Under the pieces are notes generated by a model. The model saw only the letters and a program-made list of their open reading frames with translations, was not told where the DNA came from and did no database searches. A stretch of DNA of 10,180 nt, from positions 1-10,180 of the forward strand of contig JAFQWB010000055.1 in the NCBI GenBank assembly GCA_017407725.1, in the 5' to 3' direction. Shown here piece by piece: positions 1 to 7,104 of the stretch; within the stretch, counting starts at the first letter, position 1; the number at the start of each line of letters is the position of its first letter. Both the position numbers and the translations under genes were made by a program. This DNA is from Clostridia bacterium. Its GTDB lineage: Bacteria > Bacillota_A > Clostridia > Oscillospirales > CAG-272.

Positions 1-575
1 GAAAGCTTATCGTCAAGGAATCTGCTCTTGATATATCCCGATTCGGTTATTCTTGCTCTGGGATCGAATGCCACGATATCGCCAACGTCAATTCCGAGTG
101 CCTTTGCATCTGCCGCACTCTTTACGTCCTCATCGATAACAACCTCTGTTGTGTCAAAGCTTCTCTTTATGTCGCCGTACGCGCGGTTTACGTGCACGGA
201 AGGATCGCAAAGCTGAAGAGTTCCGTCATACACCTTACCGTCTCTTGTGTAGATCTTTACGTTTTCAGCTTCTCCGTTTTCGGATCTCATTCCGCCAAGA
301 GGTGTAAGTCTTAATCTTCCGTTTCCCTTTACCTCAGCGACCATGGCACCGAGTGTGTCAACGTGAGATTCAAGAAGAAGAGCTCCTTCCTCCGATTCCT
401 TTCCTCCAAGGTCAATGATAACTCCGCCCTTTACTGTAAGCTCCGCCTTATATCCAAGTGCGCCGAAGCTTTCTTTTACGTATTCAACCGCCTTTTTGGT
501 ATATCCTGTGGGAGAATCAATACCCACAAGCTCTACCGTCTTTTCTGCGGCATAAAGTGCATAACTTCTGTCCAT
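1..575 (-). CDS. M42 family metallopeptidase (glutamyl/leucyl aminopeptidase type), N-terminal part
   Basis: This is the first 191 residues of a cytosolic, dinuclear-metal aminopeptidase of the M42 family (TET/FrvX/CelM-like); the rest lies beyond the left edge. The start fits the family: an N-terminal helix followed by VGIDSPTGYT (residues 17-26). The first metal-ligand motif is SHVDTLGAMV, with His71 and Asp73. The SRFLDDKLS stretch at the window edge corresponds to the family segment that carries the bridging aspartate (about Asp187). The inserted region between these motifs matches the small beta-barrel domain of M42 enzymes. Family members trim N-terminal residues from peptides in self-compartmentalised oligomers; the substrate here cannot be judged. 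The ATG lies 4 bases after the trmO stop codon, and its G-rich ribosome binding site (CGGGGAA) is inside the end of trmO, so the two genes are probably translated from one message. The glutamate ligands and C-terminus are not visible. Confidence 0.85.
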   Translation of the reverse strand, partial: MDRSYALYAAEKTVELVGIDSPTGYTKKAVEYVKESFGALGYKAELTVKGGVIIDLGGKESEEGALLLESHVDTLGAMVAEVKGNGRLRLTPLGGMRSENGEAENVKIYTRDGKVYDGTLQLCDPSVHVNRAYGDIKRSFDTTEVVIDEDVKSAADAKALGIDVGDIVAFDPRARITESGYIKSRFLDDKL

Positions 576-579
576 AACG

Positions 580-1263
580 TTATTCCCCGTCTTCTTTAAT
601 ATTTATTTCGGTAATTCTTAATGTATTTTCGCAAACGCTGAATCTGATATTATATCCTGCAAAGGAAAGTCCGTATATTCTTTCGGGATCGTCCTGGTAT
701 GACGGTCTCGGATCAAGTGAGAGCACCTTCAGAAGTGCTTCTCTCTTTTCGGGTGCAAGGATGTCAAGCACTCCGTCGTCGTACTCCACCGCAAGTGAAT
801 AATCGACGTACTCGCCCGAAAAGCCTGCGCTTGCATCGGCTTTCATATCACTCATCGGGATATAAGGCTTTATATCGTATATCGGAGTTCGGTCAAGAAG
901 ATCGGCTCCCCTTACGTATATTATCGGTCCTTCTTCGGTGTTTTCCTCTATCCTTTCGATCTTGACGCACGAAAGTCCGATGGGGTTCGGTCTGTAGGGC
1001 GATCTTGTTGCAAAGACACCCATTCTCGTATTCCCCCCGAGTCTTGGCGGTCTTACCGTCGGCGACCAGCCCTCTCTGTGAGCAAGAGAAAAATCCCATA
1101 TAAGCCAAATGTGGCTGAATCCCGAAAGTCCCCGAATTGCTTCGGGGACTCTGTATTCTTCGGTAAAAACTATTTTCGAAACAAGCTCGTTTACCATACC
1201 GCTTTGTCTTGGTATGCCGAACTTTTCGGGAAAATCGCTCCTTATATGAGCAATTATTTTCAT
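580..1263 (-). CDS. trmO: tRNA (adenine(37)-N6)-methyltransferase TrmO
   Basis: The 227-residue product is a TrmO/YaeB (formerly VirR/TsaA) protein, which uses S-adenosylmethionine to methylate the t6A base at position 37 of certain threonine tRNAs. Family signatures are clear: FGIPRQSG (residues 15-22), GFSHIWLIWDF (48-58), RPPRLGGN followed by RMGVFATRSPYRPNPIGLS (71-98), and LDRTPIYDIKPYIP (123-136). The C-terminal segment DPRPSYQDDPERIYGL (184-199) matches the family's second conserved region, including the Asp-Pro-Arg element. Length is close to E. coli TrmO (about 235 residues). The start has GGAG 8 bases upstream. The gene begins 15 bases after the ABC transporter stop codon and ends 4 bases before the M42 peptidase start, so it looks like the middle gene of an operon. 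Neither neighbour is an obvious functional partner. Confidence 0.93.
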   Translation of the reverse strand: MKIIAHIRSDFPEKFGIPRQSGMVNELVSKIVFTEEYRVPEAIRGLSGFSHIWLIWDFSLAHREGWSPTVRPPRLGGNTRMGVFATRSPYRPNPIGLSCVKIERIEENTEEGPIIYVRGADLLDRTPIYDIKPYIPMSDMKADASAGFSGEYVDYSLAVEYDDGVLDILAPEKREALLKVLSLDPRPSYQDDPERIYGLSFAGYNIRFSVCENTLRITEINIKEDGE

Positions 1264-1278
1264 AATATTATCTCCGTT

Positions 1279-4200
1279 TTATTCGCTTCTGAGTGCAATT
1301 ACGGGATCACGCTTTGCAGCCATCTTGGATGGGATAGCGCCCGCAAGAACGGTAAATACAACGCTGAGGATTATAAGTGCAATTCCTCCTGCAACGGGAA
1401 GCTTTGCACCTATTGTAGGAATGTCAGTAAGCGCACGAAGCACTATGTTTGCAGGTATGCAGAAGAGAACGGTAAATCCTATTCCTATAAGACCTGATGC
1501 AAGACCGATTATAAGAGTTTCGGCGTTGAATACGCTTGTAATGTTCTTCTTGGATGCACCGATTGCTCTGAGAATTCCTATTTCCTTTGTTCTTTCAAGA
1601 ACCGAAATATAGGTGATAACCGCAATCATTATAGACGATACTACAAGCGATATCGATACGAAGGCAATAAGCACGTAAGAAATTACGTCGATTATCGTTG
1701 TTACGGAAGACATCATAATTCCGACTATATCGGTATATTCTATCCTATCCTTTTCGTCAACCGATTCGTTATAATTCTTTATAAACGCTTCAACTCTGTC
1801 CTTGGATGCGAAATCCTTTGCATAGAAGTTGATGGAGGTGGGCTTTTCTTCAACCGCGTTTCCGAGAGTATGCATAATAGAATCGAAGGTTGCATCGGTC
1901 TGGGGAGCAAAGCTGTAAAGCACCTCTTCGAGCTGAATGAACTCTTCGCTATCTGCAGGGAATCCCATGAGAAGGGCCTTGAATATTTCCTCATTTACGG
2001 TCATTTCCTTAAGAGCCGAAGAAACACTCTCGTATATCGAGTTCATGGTTGTCTCACCGGCAAGAGTGCTGAGTCCGGGAATATCCATAGGAATGACATC
2101 GCTCTTTGCAAGTCCGTTTACGAGCACGTAATAGTGTTCATTATCCATTACGTGTAAAAGTCCCGGAAGAGTTTCGCTGTTTACGTTGTACGCGCCTGCA
2201 GGCTCCATCATATTTGAGATCACCCCGCAGAGCATATTCATTGCAATAGCATTGGCAGGATTCTGATTTGCCGCCGCTATCATTGTCTTAAGAATCTCTA
2301 TCTTATTTTCGGAAGGAAGAAGGAAGAATACGTTTCCAAAGGAAGCGGCATCCTTAACGTCAAGCTGTGCCGAGAAATTGGGGTCATTCTTTATCATCTG
2401 AGTAATATAGACGTAGAACTGCTCCATTGTAGCATCGTCTATCTTGTCTATAAGCTCGTTTATATTCTCGGGAGTGTACTTTGTTCTTTCGAACTTGAGT
2501 CCTGTAAGAACGTTAACCTCGGGAGTCTTATTTTGCTGGTCGATTACCTTACTCTCAAGGTTTTCTTTGAGAATATACTGTGTAAGATCTGCCGTATATC
2601 CTATTGCACCCGAAATAGAGGTTGCAACAGCTCCCTCTCTCGGTCTTACGATTCCCGAAATAACTATGTCTGTTCCCTTTTCGGTAACAAACTTTTCTCT
2701 GTCAAAGCCAATGCTCTCACGAAGGTCTGTCCAGATAGGATATTCAACACCGTCAACCGTATAGGTGGACTTTGTGGGTTCAAAGAAATCCTCTGTGTTA
2801 ACGAGCTTGAAGGTCATTCCTATAAAGTCGTCAAACTCATAAGGATCCATAGGCTCGGTATTGTATTCTCCGTTCATCATAAGATCGTTCATTATACCCT
2901 CAAGCTCACTCTGATCGAGCACGCCGAGCATATAAAGAGTCATCTTGCTTATCTGATTGTTTTCGGAAATTACGAGAACTACCTCGTTTGCATTTTCGGG
3001 CCAATGGCTGTTCTCTCCGACAAGCTCATACTGCTGATCGAGAAGCTCTTTATTGTCGATCATCTCAGACATAACGCCCATTCCGCTCATGCCCGAGGAT
3101 TCCATCATTTCTGAAATTCCCGAGAATGCACTTCCCATATTCTTGAATATCTCGGTGGGGCTTATCTGAACCTTGCCGTCAGATGTAAAGATCTGAAGGT
3201 CAAAATCGTAAGTGTACTGAATATCGGTAAGTGCACCGTCAAGCTCAGCCATGTTTTCTTCAAGATACTTCTTGAACTTTTCAAGATCGTTTGTAATGGT
3301 TGCGCTCATTGCAGACATCATCGTTCCGAGTGAATCGTCAACGTAGATCTTATCGGGAGTCGTACTTGCATTCTGCTCTCCCACCTGCATCATAGCACCG
3401 AGCATTGCAGACATATCCTGTGTTTCTGCTTGAAGCGAGAGTGGATAGGTCGAGAGCGTATCCTCCTGAACGGCGTTTATATAGAGCTTAATACCGTTTG
3501 AGAGAGCAAGAATAAGAGCAATTCCTATAATTCCTATACTTCCCGCAACCGATGTGAGCATTGTTCTCGCCTTTTTAGTCATAAGGTTGTTGAGAGAAAG
3601 AGAGAAAGCCGTTGCGAAGGACATTGATGCCTTCTTTTCTTTCTTCTTTCCTTTGGAAGAGTTATTTTCCTTATCTTCGCTCCTTCTTTCGAGTGCTTCC
3701 TCTTCTTCGGTGTAAGGATCGGTGTCGTTTGTAACTATACCGTCCTTTACTCTGATTATTCTGCTTGCATATCTTTCGGCAAGCTCGGGATTATGCGTTA
3801 CCATAATAACGAGTCTGTCCTTTGCAACCTCTGCAAGTATATCCATTACCTGCTCTGAGGTGTCTGTATCAAGCGCACCCGTAGGCTCATCCGCAAGAAG
3901 AATCTCTGGGTTATTTACAAGAGCTCTGGCGATTGCAACTCTCTGCATCTGACCGCCCGAAAGCTGAGAGGGCTTTTTCTTTTCCTGTCCCTTAAGTCCT
4001 ACCGCATAAAGAGCTTCAAGTGCTCTCTTCTTTCGCTCGCCCTTGCTGACACCCGAAACGGTAAGCGCAAGCTCAACATTTGCAAGAACTGTTTGATGTG
4101 CTATAAGATTATAGCTCTGGAATACAAATCCGATCGAGTGGTTTCTGTAGGTATCCCAATCTCTGTCGCTATACTCCTTTGTCGATCTTCCGTCTATAAA

Positions 4201-4386
4201 AAGCTCGCCGTCGTCATATCTGTCAAGTCCGCCAATGATGTTAAGAAGTGTGGTCTTTCCGCAGCCCGAATGACCGAGGATGGCAACAAATTCGCTCTTA
4301 CGGAAAGCAATATCAACTCCCCTTAGCGCATGCACTCTTTCGTTACCCGTCACGTAATCCTTTTTAACGTTTTTTAATAGTAGCAT
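1279..4386 (-). CDS. MacB-type ABC transporter: ATPase fused to FtsX-like permease, with very large external domain
   Basis: The protein has 1035 residues in one chain. Residues 1-220 are a LolD/MacB-type ATPase with Walker A GHSGCGKTT (38-46), Q-loop Gln90, signature LSGGQ (142-146), Walker B ILLADEP (162-168), D-loop GALD and switch His198. A charged linker (about 227-253) follows. The membrane part has the MacB/FtsX topology: TM1 at about 273-297, then an external region of roughly 590 residues, then three TMs at about 895-925, 955-980 and 993-1016. The last TM leads into the typical ending AAKRDPVIALRSE. This class usually works as a dimer and either couples ATP hydrolysis to mechanical work on external substrates (lipoproteins, peptides, toxins) or handles antimicrobial peptides. 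The external part is much larger than that of E. coli MacB and has methionine-rich stretches between about 325 and 445. The start has AAGGA 7 bases upstream. The gene leads a likely operon with trmO and the M42 peptidase. The substrate is unknown. Confidence 0.9.
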   Translation of the reverse strand: MLLLKNVKKDYVTGNERVHALRGVDIAFRKSEFVAILGHSGCGKTTLLNIIGGLDRYDDGELFIDGRSTKEYSDRDWDTYRNHSIGFVFQSYNLIAHQTVLANVELALTVSGVSKGERKKRALEALYAVGLKGQEKKKPSQLSGGQMQRVAIARALVNNPEILLADEPTGALDTDTSEQVMDILAEVAKDRLVIMVTHNPELAERYASRIIRVKDGIVTNDTDPYTEEEEALERRSEDKENNSSKGKKKEKKASMSFATAFSLSLNNLMTKKARTMLTSVAGSIGIIGIALILALSNGIKLYINAVQEDTLSTYPLSLQAETQDMSAMLGAMMQVGEQNASTTPDKIYVDDSLGTMMSAMSATITNDLEKFKKYLEENMAELDGALTDIQYTYDFDLQIFTSDGKVQISPTEIFKNMGSAFSGISEMMESSGMSGMGVMSEMIDNKELLDQQYELVGENSHWPENANEVVLVISENNQISKMTLYMLGVLDQSELEGIMNDLMMNGEYNTEPMDPYEFDDFIGMTFKLVNTEDFFEPTKSTYTVDGVEYPIWTDLRESIGFDREKFVTEKGTDIVISGIVRPREGAVATSISGAIGYTADLTQYILKENLESKVIDQQNKTPEVNVLTGLKFERTKYTPENINELIDKIDDATMEQFYVYITQMIKNDPNFSAQLDVKDAASFGNVFFLLPSENKIEILKTMIAAANQNPANAIAMNMLCGVISNMMEPAGAYNVNSETLPGLLHVMDNEHYYVLVNGLAKSDVIPMDIPGLSTLAGETTMNSIYESVSSALKEMTVNEEIFKALLMGFPADSEEFIQLEEVLYSFAPQTDATFDSIMHTLGNAVEEKPTSINFYAKDFASKDRVEAFIKNYNESVDEKDRIEYTDIVGIMMSSVTTIIDVISYVLIAFVSISLVVSSIMIAVITYISVLERTKEIGILRAIGASKKNITSVFNAETLIIGLASGLIGIGFTVLFCIPANIVLRALTDIPTIGAKLPVAGGIALIILSVVFTVLAGAIPSKMAAKRDPVIALRSE

Positions 4387-4403
4387 TAATGTTTCCTTTC
4401 ACA

Positions 4404-4423
4404 TCATAGTCTCTTTACTATGA
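4404..4423 (-). promoter_or_regulatory. Short palindrome in the leader of the ABC transporter gene
   Basis: A 7-bp inverted repeat, TCATAGT with a 6-base spacer and ACTATGA, lies between the putative -10 element and the ribosome binding site of the ABC gene. It could be a repressor operator downstream of the transcription start or a small hairpin in the leader RNA. No specific regulator is recognised, and a repeat this short could arise by chance. Confidence 0.35.
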
Positions 4424-4434
4424 AATACTTTTGT

Positions 4435-4479
4435 ATTATAATGGGTAATTCTATCACGAATATATTAACGGAGTATTAA
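4435..4479 (-). promoter_or_regulatory. Putative promoter with upstream direct repeat for the ABC-trmO-M42 operon
   Basis: On the minus strand a perfect TATAAT lies at 4440-4435, about 50 bases before the ABC start codon. No good -35 hexamer is found at 16-18 bp spacing. Instead, TTAATA occurs twice (4479-4474 and 4468-4463), exactly 11 bases apart, ending next to the expected -35 position. Direct repeats with an 11-bp period beside a weak -35 are typical of sites for OmpR/PhoB-family response regulators, so activator-dependent expression is plausible. The same bases also form an inverted repeat, ATATTAA with 7 bases and TTAATAT (4462-4482). The region is AT-rich, so the repeat may be accidental. 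The -10 call is the firmer part. Confidence 0.45.
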
Positions 4480-4538
4480 TATTTTTTGTTTCTTTTATTA
4501 TTTTAAGCTTATTTGTATATAAAAGCACCTCACAAACA

Positions 4539-4580
4539 AAAAGGCATTACAATACTCAGCTGAGTATTGTAATGCCTTTT
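4539..4580 (-). terminator. Perfect 42-bp palindromic terminator after the dusB-protease operon
   Basis: A perfect 21-bp inverted repeat (arms 4539-4559 and 4560-4580, centred on AGCT) begins 3 bases after the stop codon of the CPBP protease gene. On the minus strand the right arm ends in a T-rich tract (CTTTTTGTTTGT), giving a Rho-independent terminator. On the plus strand the hairpin also ends in four T residues, but no plus-strand gene approaches it. The remaining intergenic DNA from 4387 to 4538 holds the promoter elements of the ABC gene. Confidence 0.9.
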
Positions 4581-4583
4581 CTG

Positions 4584-5624
4584 TTAGTTCTGCTTTTTCT
4601 TGCGGCTCCAAAGCAAGAGATAAAGAAGACCTGCTACCGAGCACGGGATAGAAAGAAGTGTCATTATCAGCGCAAATGCATAGTAGGTTGCGCCGATAAG
4701 TATATCGGTTCTTGCAAAGGAATGCTCCGCTCCCTGCATAATATTCGGAAGCTGCATTACAAACTCGTACGCCTTGGTATTCATAAGCAGGTATGCGATT
4801 ATGTTTATGCCGTTAAATCCAAAATGCATGAGCATTGTTGTAAGAATAGATCCGCTCTTATGATATACGACGCCAAAGATAGCTCCGAGTGCGGCGGCAT
4901 AAACCATCCAAAGGGGATGACCGTGGCCCACGCCGAAAATTACAGAGCTGAGCCCTATTGAGACTATCGGCGACATAACTCTGCTAAGTCTGTTCTGCAC
5001 AAGTCCTCTGAAGAATATCTCTTCAACGATAGGTGCCATAATTATTCCGCCGAGCACGTAGAAAATAGCCGGGCCTGCAGTCATTGACGCAGACGATTCG
5101 GCATAGTCCTCAAGCCACGAGGAGGGCAGGAGTGAAAGGACTATATTTATCGCATAATTAAGGAAAATTCCCGTGAAAAGAGCTATCCATGCCGTAAGCG
5201 GCTTTATAGGCTTTATTTCAACAAAATCAGTGAATTTTTCTCTGTCCTCAAGTCTTGCAAAGCCGTTTTTGATAACGTATATGCAAAGAACGGCGATTAC
5301 CGACAAAAGACCCGAGAGGAAAACTATGAAATTACTCCAGTAGTTATAGAGCTCGAGATATTTTTCTTCATCTCCCTTTGATACAAGTGAGAAAAAGACT
5401 GCAAATGCGGTTGAAACAACAATCTGCATACCGAAGAAAAGGAGCGTGTAGGAAAGTGCCTTAAGGATCGCAAGTACTCTTTTCTTGGCGATCTCGCCCT
5501 TCTTAAGGGGAGTTTCTACCGCTATCTCGCCGCTCTCAGCCATCACATCGTTTTTTGGAATGCTGACATTTTCATTTTCATTTTCATTTTCGTTGTTTAC
5601 AGTATCAAATCTGTTTTCCGACAT
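4584..5624 (-). CDS. CPBP family intramembrane glutamic endopeptidase (CAAX protease-like)
   Basis: The 346-residue multi-pass membrane protein belongs to the CPBP/Abi (PF02517) family. All three family motifs are intact: EEIFFR (Glu201, Glu202, Arg206), FGVGH (Phe230 to His234) and HFGFN (His267 to Asn271), set in hydrophobic helices. Family members cleave within or near the membrane; in bacteria, roles include bacteriocin self-immunity and processing of membrane proteins. The substrate here is unknown. The N-terminus (about 45 residues) is cytosolic-looking and polar, with an Asn-Glu repeat coded by a hexanucleotide repeat. The ATG at 5624 was chosen because GGAGG lies 8 bases upstream; an in-frame GTG at 5633 overlaps that ribosome binding site and is unlikely to be used. 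The gene begins 14 bases after the dusB stop codon and ends at a strong terminator, so it is probably the last gene of that operon. The C-terminus ends in a basic tail after the last helix. Confidence 0.9.
   Translation of the reverse strand: MSENRFDTVNNENENENENVSIPKNDVMAESGEIAVETPLKKGEIAKKRVLAILKALSYTLLFFGMQIVVSTAFAVFFSLVSKGDEEKYLELYNYWSNFIVFLSGLLSVIAVLCIYVIKNGFARLEDREKFTDFVEIKPIKPLTAWIALFTGIFLNYAINIVLSLLPSSWLEDYAESSASMTAGPAIFYVLGGIIMAPIVEEIFFRGLVQNRLSRVMSPIVSIGLSSVIFGVGHGHPLWMVYAAALGAIFGVVYHKSGSILTTMLMHFGFNGINIIAYLLMNTKAYEFVMQLPNIMQGAEHSFARTDILIGATYYAFALIMTLLSIPCSVAGLLYLLLWSRKKKQN
5567..5590 (-). repeat. Hexanucleotide tandem repeat (4 x 6 bp) in the protease gene
   Basis: On the plus strand CATTTT is repeated four times without error. 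In the protease reading frame it encodes alternating Asn and Glu near residues 12-19. The unit is a multiple of three, so gain or loss of copies would change the length of the polar N-terminal tail without a frameshift. Confidence 0.9.
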
Positions 5625-5632
5625 GATCTTCA

Positions 5633-5637
5633 CCTCC
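5633..5637 (-). promoter_or_regulatory. Ribosome binding site deciding the protease start
   Basis: GGAGG lies 8 bases upstream of the ATG at 5624 and overlaps the alternative GTG at 5633. This supports the shorter protein. Confidence 0.8.
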
Positions 5638-5638
5638 G

Positions 5639-6652
5639 TTAATGACAGTCGATCTCGTTTTTCATTATGTATTCGTATATAAGTGATCTCATTTCATCAT
5701 AGCTTGTAGCTCTGTTAACAAGATCACGAAAAAGCGCCGAATCGCGTATTCCCGCCGAATACCATCCGAGGTGCTTTCTTGCCTCACAAACGCCGATAAC
5801 CTCTCCCTTTTCCTCAATAAGCGCGGAAAGATGCTCAAGCATTACCGAAACCTTTTCCTCGGGGGATATAATTCTTTCTTCTCTTCCCTCTATTCTTGCC
5901 GCTATTCTTTCAAATATAAAGGGATTTCCCATAGCGCCCTGCGCTATCATTACTCCGTCACATCCGGTATATTCAAGCATATGAAGGGCATCGTCTGCGG
6001 TATAGATTCCTCCGTTACCCATTACGGGGATCGAAACTCCGTTTTTTACCTCTTTAATGACGTCAAGGTCGATAGGGGGCATATACATCTGATCCTTTGT
6101 TCTTCCGTGAACACAGATCATATCTGCTCCGCCTTCCTCAATAGCCTTTGCACATTCAAGTGCATTTATACTGTTTTTATCCCATCCCGCTCTTATCTTT
6201 ACCGTGAGAGGTATATTCACCGCCTCCCTTACCGCCTTTACTATTCTGTAAAGCAGCTCGGGACTTTTCATAAGAGCGCTTCCCTCTCCGTTTGAGGTTA
6301 TCTTCTTGACCGGACATCCCGCATTTATATCTATTGCCGCGGGAGAGCCTTTACTTTCACAGTATGCATAGCTGCCGCTTTCGATAAGGTGTGCCGCCTC
6401 TGCCATTATTTCAGGCTCACTTCCGAATATCTGTATGGCAAGCGGAGCTTTATCAAAAGATTCATCCTCACGTATTACAGCAAGACGCGAGGTCTTTTTA
6501 TCTTTATAATGAATTGCCTTGGCAGAAACCATTTCAGACACCGAGTATTCGCATCCGTACCTTCTGCAGATCATTCTGAAGGCATGATCTGTAACGCCTG
6601 CCATAGGCGCAAGTGCTATTCCGTTTTTCAGTTCAATACTGCCTATCTTCAC
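5639..6652 (-). CDS. dusB: tRNA-dihydrouridine synthase DusB
   Basis: The 337-residue product is a DusB-type flavoenzyme that reduces uridines in the tRNA D-loop using FMN and NAD(P)H. The N-terminus MKIGSIELKNGIALAPMAGVTD aligns directly with the start of E. coli DusB. Other signatures are DINAGCPVKKI with the catalytic Cys113, KIRAGWD, the HGRTKDQMY segment and IPVMGNGGI for FMN phosphate binding, followed by the helical tRNA-binding C-terminus. The stretch before the catalytic loop (SGSYAYCESKGSPAA) appears slightly longer than in E. coli. A GTG start at 6652 was chosen because it restores the family N-terminus and has GAGG 5 bases upstream. An in-frame GTG at 6679 would add nine residues with a poor ribosome binding site. 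The gene follows the rnpB terminator by about 45 bases with no clear promoter between, and is followed by the CPBP protease gene. Confidence 0.94.
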   Translation of the reverse strand: MKIGSIELKNGIALAPMAGVTDHAFRMICRRYGCEYSVSEMVSAKAIHYKDKKTSRLAVIREDESFDKAPLAIQIFGSEPEIMAEAAHLIESGSYAYCESKGSPAAIDINAGCPVKKITSNGEGSALMKSPELLYRIVKAVREAVNIPLTVKIRAGWDKNSINALECAKAIEEGGADMICVHGRTKDQMYMPPIDLDVIKEVKNGVSIPVMGNGGIYTADDALHMLEYTGCDGVMIAQGAMGNPFIFERIAARIEGREERIISPEEKVSVMLEHLSALIEEKGEVIGVCEARKHLGWYSAGIRDSALFRDLVNRATSYDEMRSLIYEYIMKNEIDCH

Positions 6653-6657
6653 TTTAA

Positions 6658-6661
6658 CCTC
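6658..6661 (-). promoter_or_regulatory. Ribosome binding site deciding the dusB start
   Basis: GAGG lies 5 bases before the GTG at 6652. The upstream GTG at 6679 has only an AAAGG directly abutting it, which is too close to work well. Confidence 0.65.
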
Positions 6662-6700
6662 ACTGAAAGGATGTAACACCCTTTTTCGTTGATCTTAAAA

Positions 6701-6722
6701 GGGGCTGTAAAATTACAGCCCC
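6701..6722 (-). terminator. rnpB terminator, probably bidirectional
   Basis: The inverted repeat GGGGCTGTAA / TTACAGCCCC (10-bp arms, 2-base centre) lies just beyond the 3' end of rnpB. On the minus strand it is preceded by seven A residues and followed by TTTT. On the plus strand it is followed by G and seven T residues, so it should stop transcription in both directions and would block antisense reads into rnpB. The short T tract on the rnpB side suggests termination may be incomplete. Confidence 0.85.
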
Positions 6723-6730
6723 GTTTTTTT

Positions 6731-7099
6731 CGGTTGAACACGATCGTATAAGCCGGGTTCTGTACCGCAAAAGCGGTCGCTGCCATCTGTCTTGTCTTTA
6801 CGTTACCGCAAAGCTCTTTGCCACCCACGGAATTGCGTCGGGCAAACGCCTCCTTGCGGAGCTCCGTAAACGGTGTTGCTTCAGATAGGGTTTACACTGC
6901 CTCTATGTTACCATAGACGCCGGTGAGCTCTTACCTCGCCTTTTCATCCTTACCGAAAAACTTCGGCGGTAATTTTCTGTTGCACTTTCCCTAAGGTCAC
7001 CCTCGGCGGACGTTATCCGTTATCCTGCCCTATAAAGCCCGGACTTTCCTCACATACCAGCCTTTCGACTCGGTAAGCGCGGCAGCGCAGATCGGTTCT
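6731..7099 (-). ncRNA. rnpB: RNase P RNA, bacterial class A
   Basis: This is the catalytic RNA subunit of RNase P, which removes 5' leaders from pre-tRNAs. Conserved blocks are easy to see on the minus strand: GAGGAAAGTCC (7051-7041, CR-I), GGGTGACC, GGGAAAGTGCAACAGAAA (6991-6974), a GGCGAGGTAAGAGCTCACC segment, and ACAGAACCCGGCTTAT (6763-6748, CR-V). The GTGCAACAGAAA region marks the class A form. The ends are set by helix P1: GAACCGATC (7098-7090) pairs with GATCG-T-GTTC (6745-6736) with one bulged base. The length of about 365 nt is normal for class A. The 5' end fits a start 6-7 bases after the -10 element, and the 3' end lies just before the terminator hairpin. Exact ends are estimated. 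Confidence 0.97.
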
Positions 7100-7104
7100 T
7101 ACTA

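Noticed and set aside
2483..2494. Palindrome GTTCTTTCGAAC, resembling an SOS box
   Set aside because: The half-sites are in the wrong order (LexA boxes are GAAC-N4-GTTC), and it lies deep inside the transporter coding sequence.
2533..3114. 193-codon plus-strand open frame opposite the ABC transporter gene
   Set aside because: It is a shadow of the transporter coding sequence with no supporting signals.
5625..5633. GTG start at 5633 for the CPBP protease
   Set aside because: It overlaps the GGAGG ribosome binding site of the ATG at 5624.
5771..6295. 174-codon plus-strand open frame opposite dusB
   Set aside because: It is antisense to well-conserved dusB coding sequence and shows no domain or initiation signals.
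6653..6679. GTG start at 6679 for DusB
   Set aside because: It adds nine residues not seen in E. coli DusB and has no properly spaced ribosome binding site, whereas the GTG at 6652 has both features in its favour.
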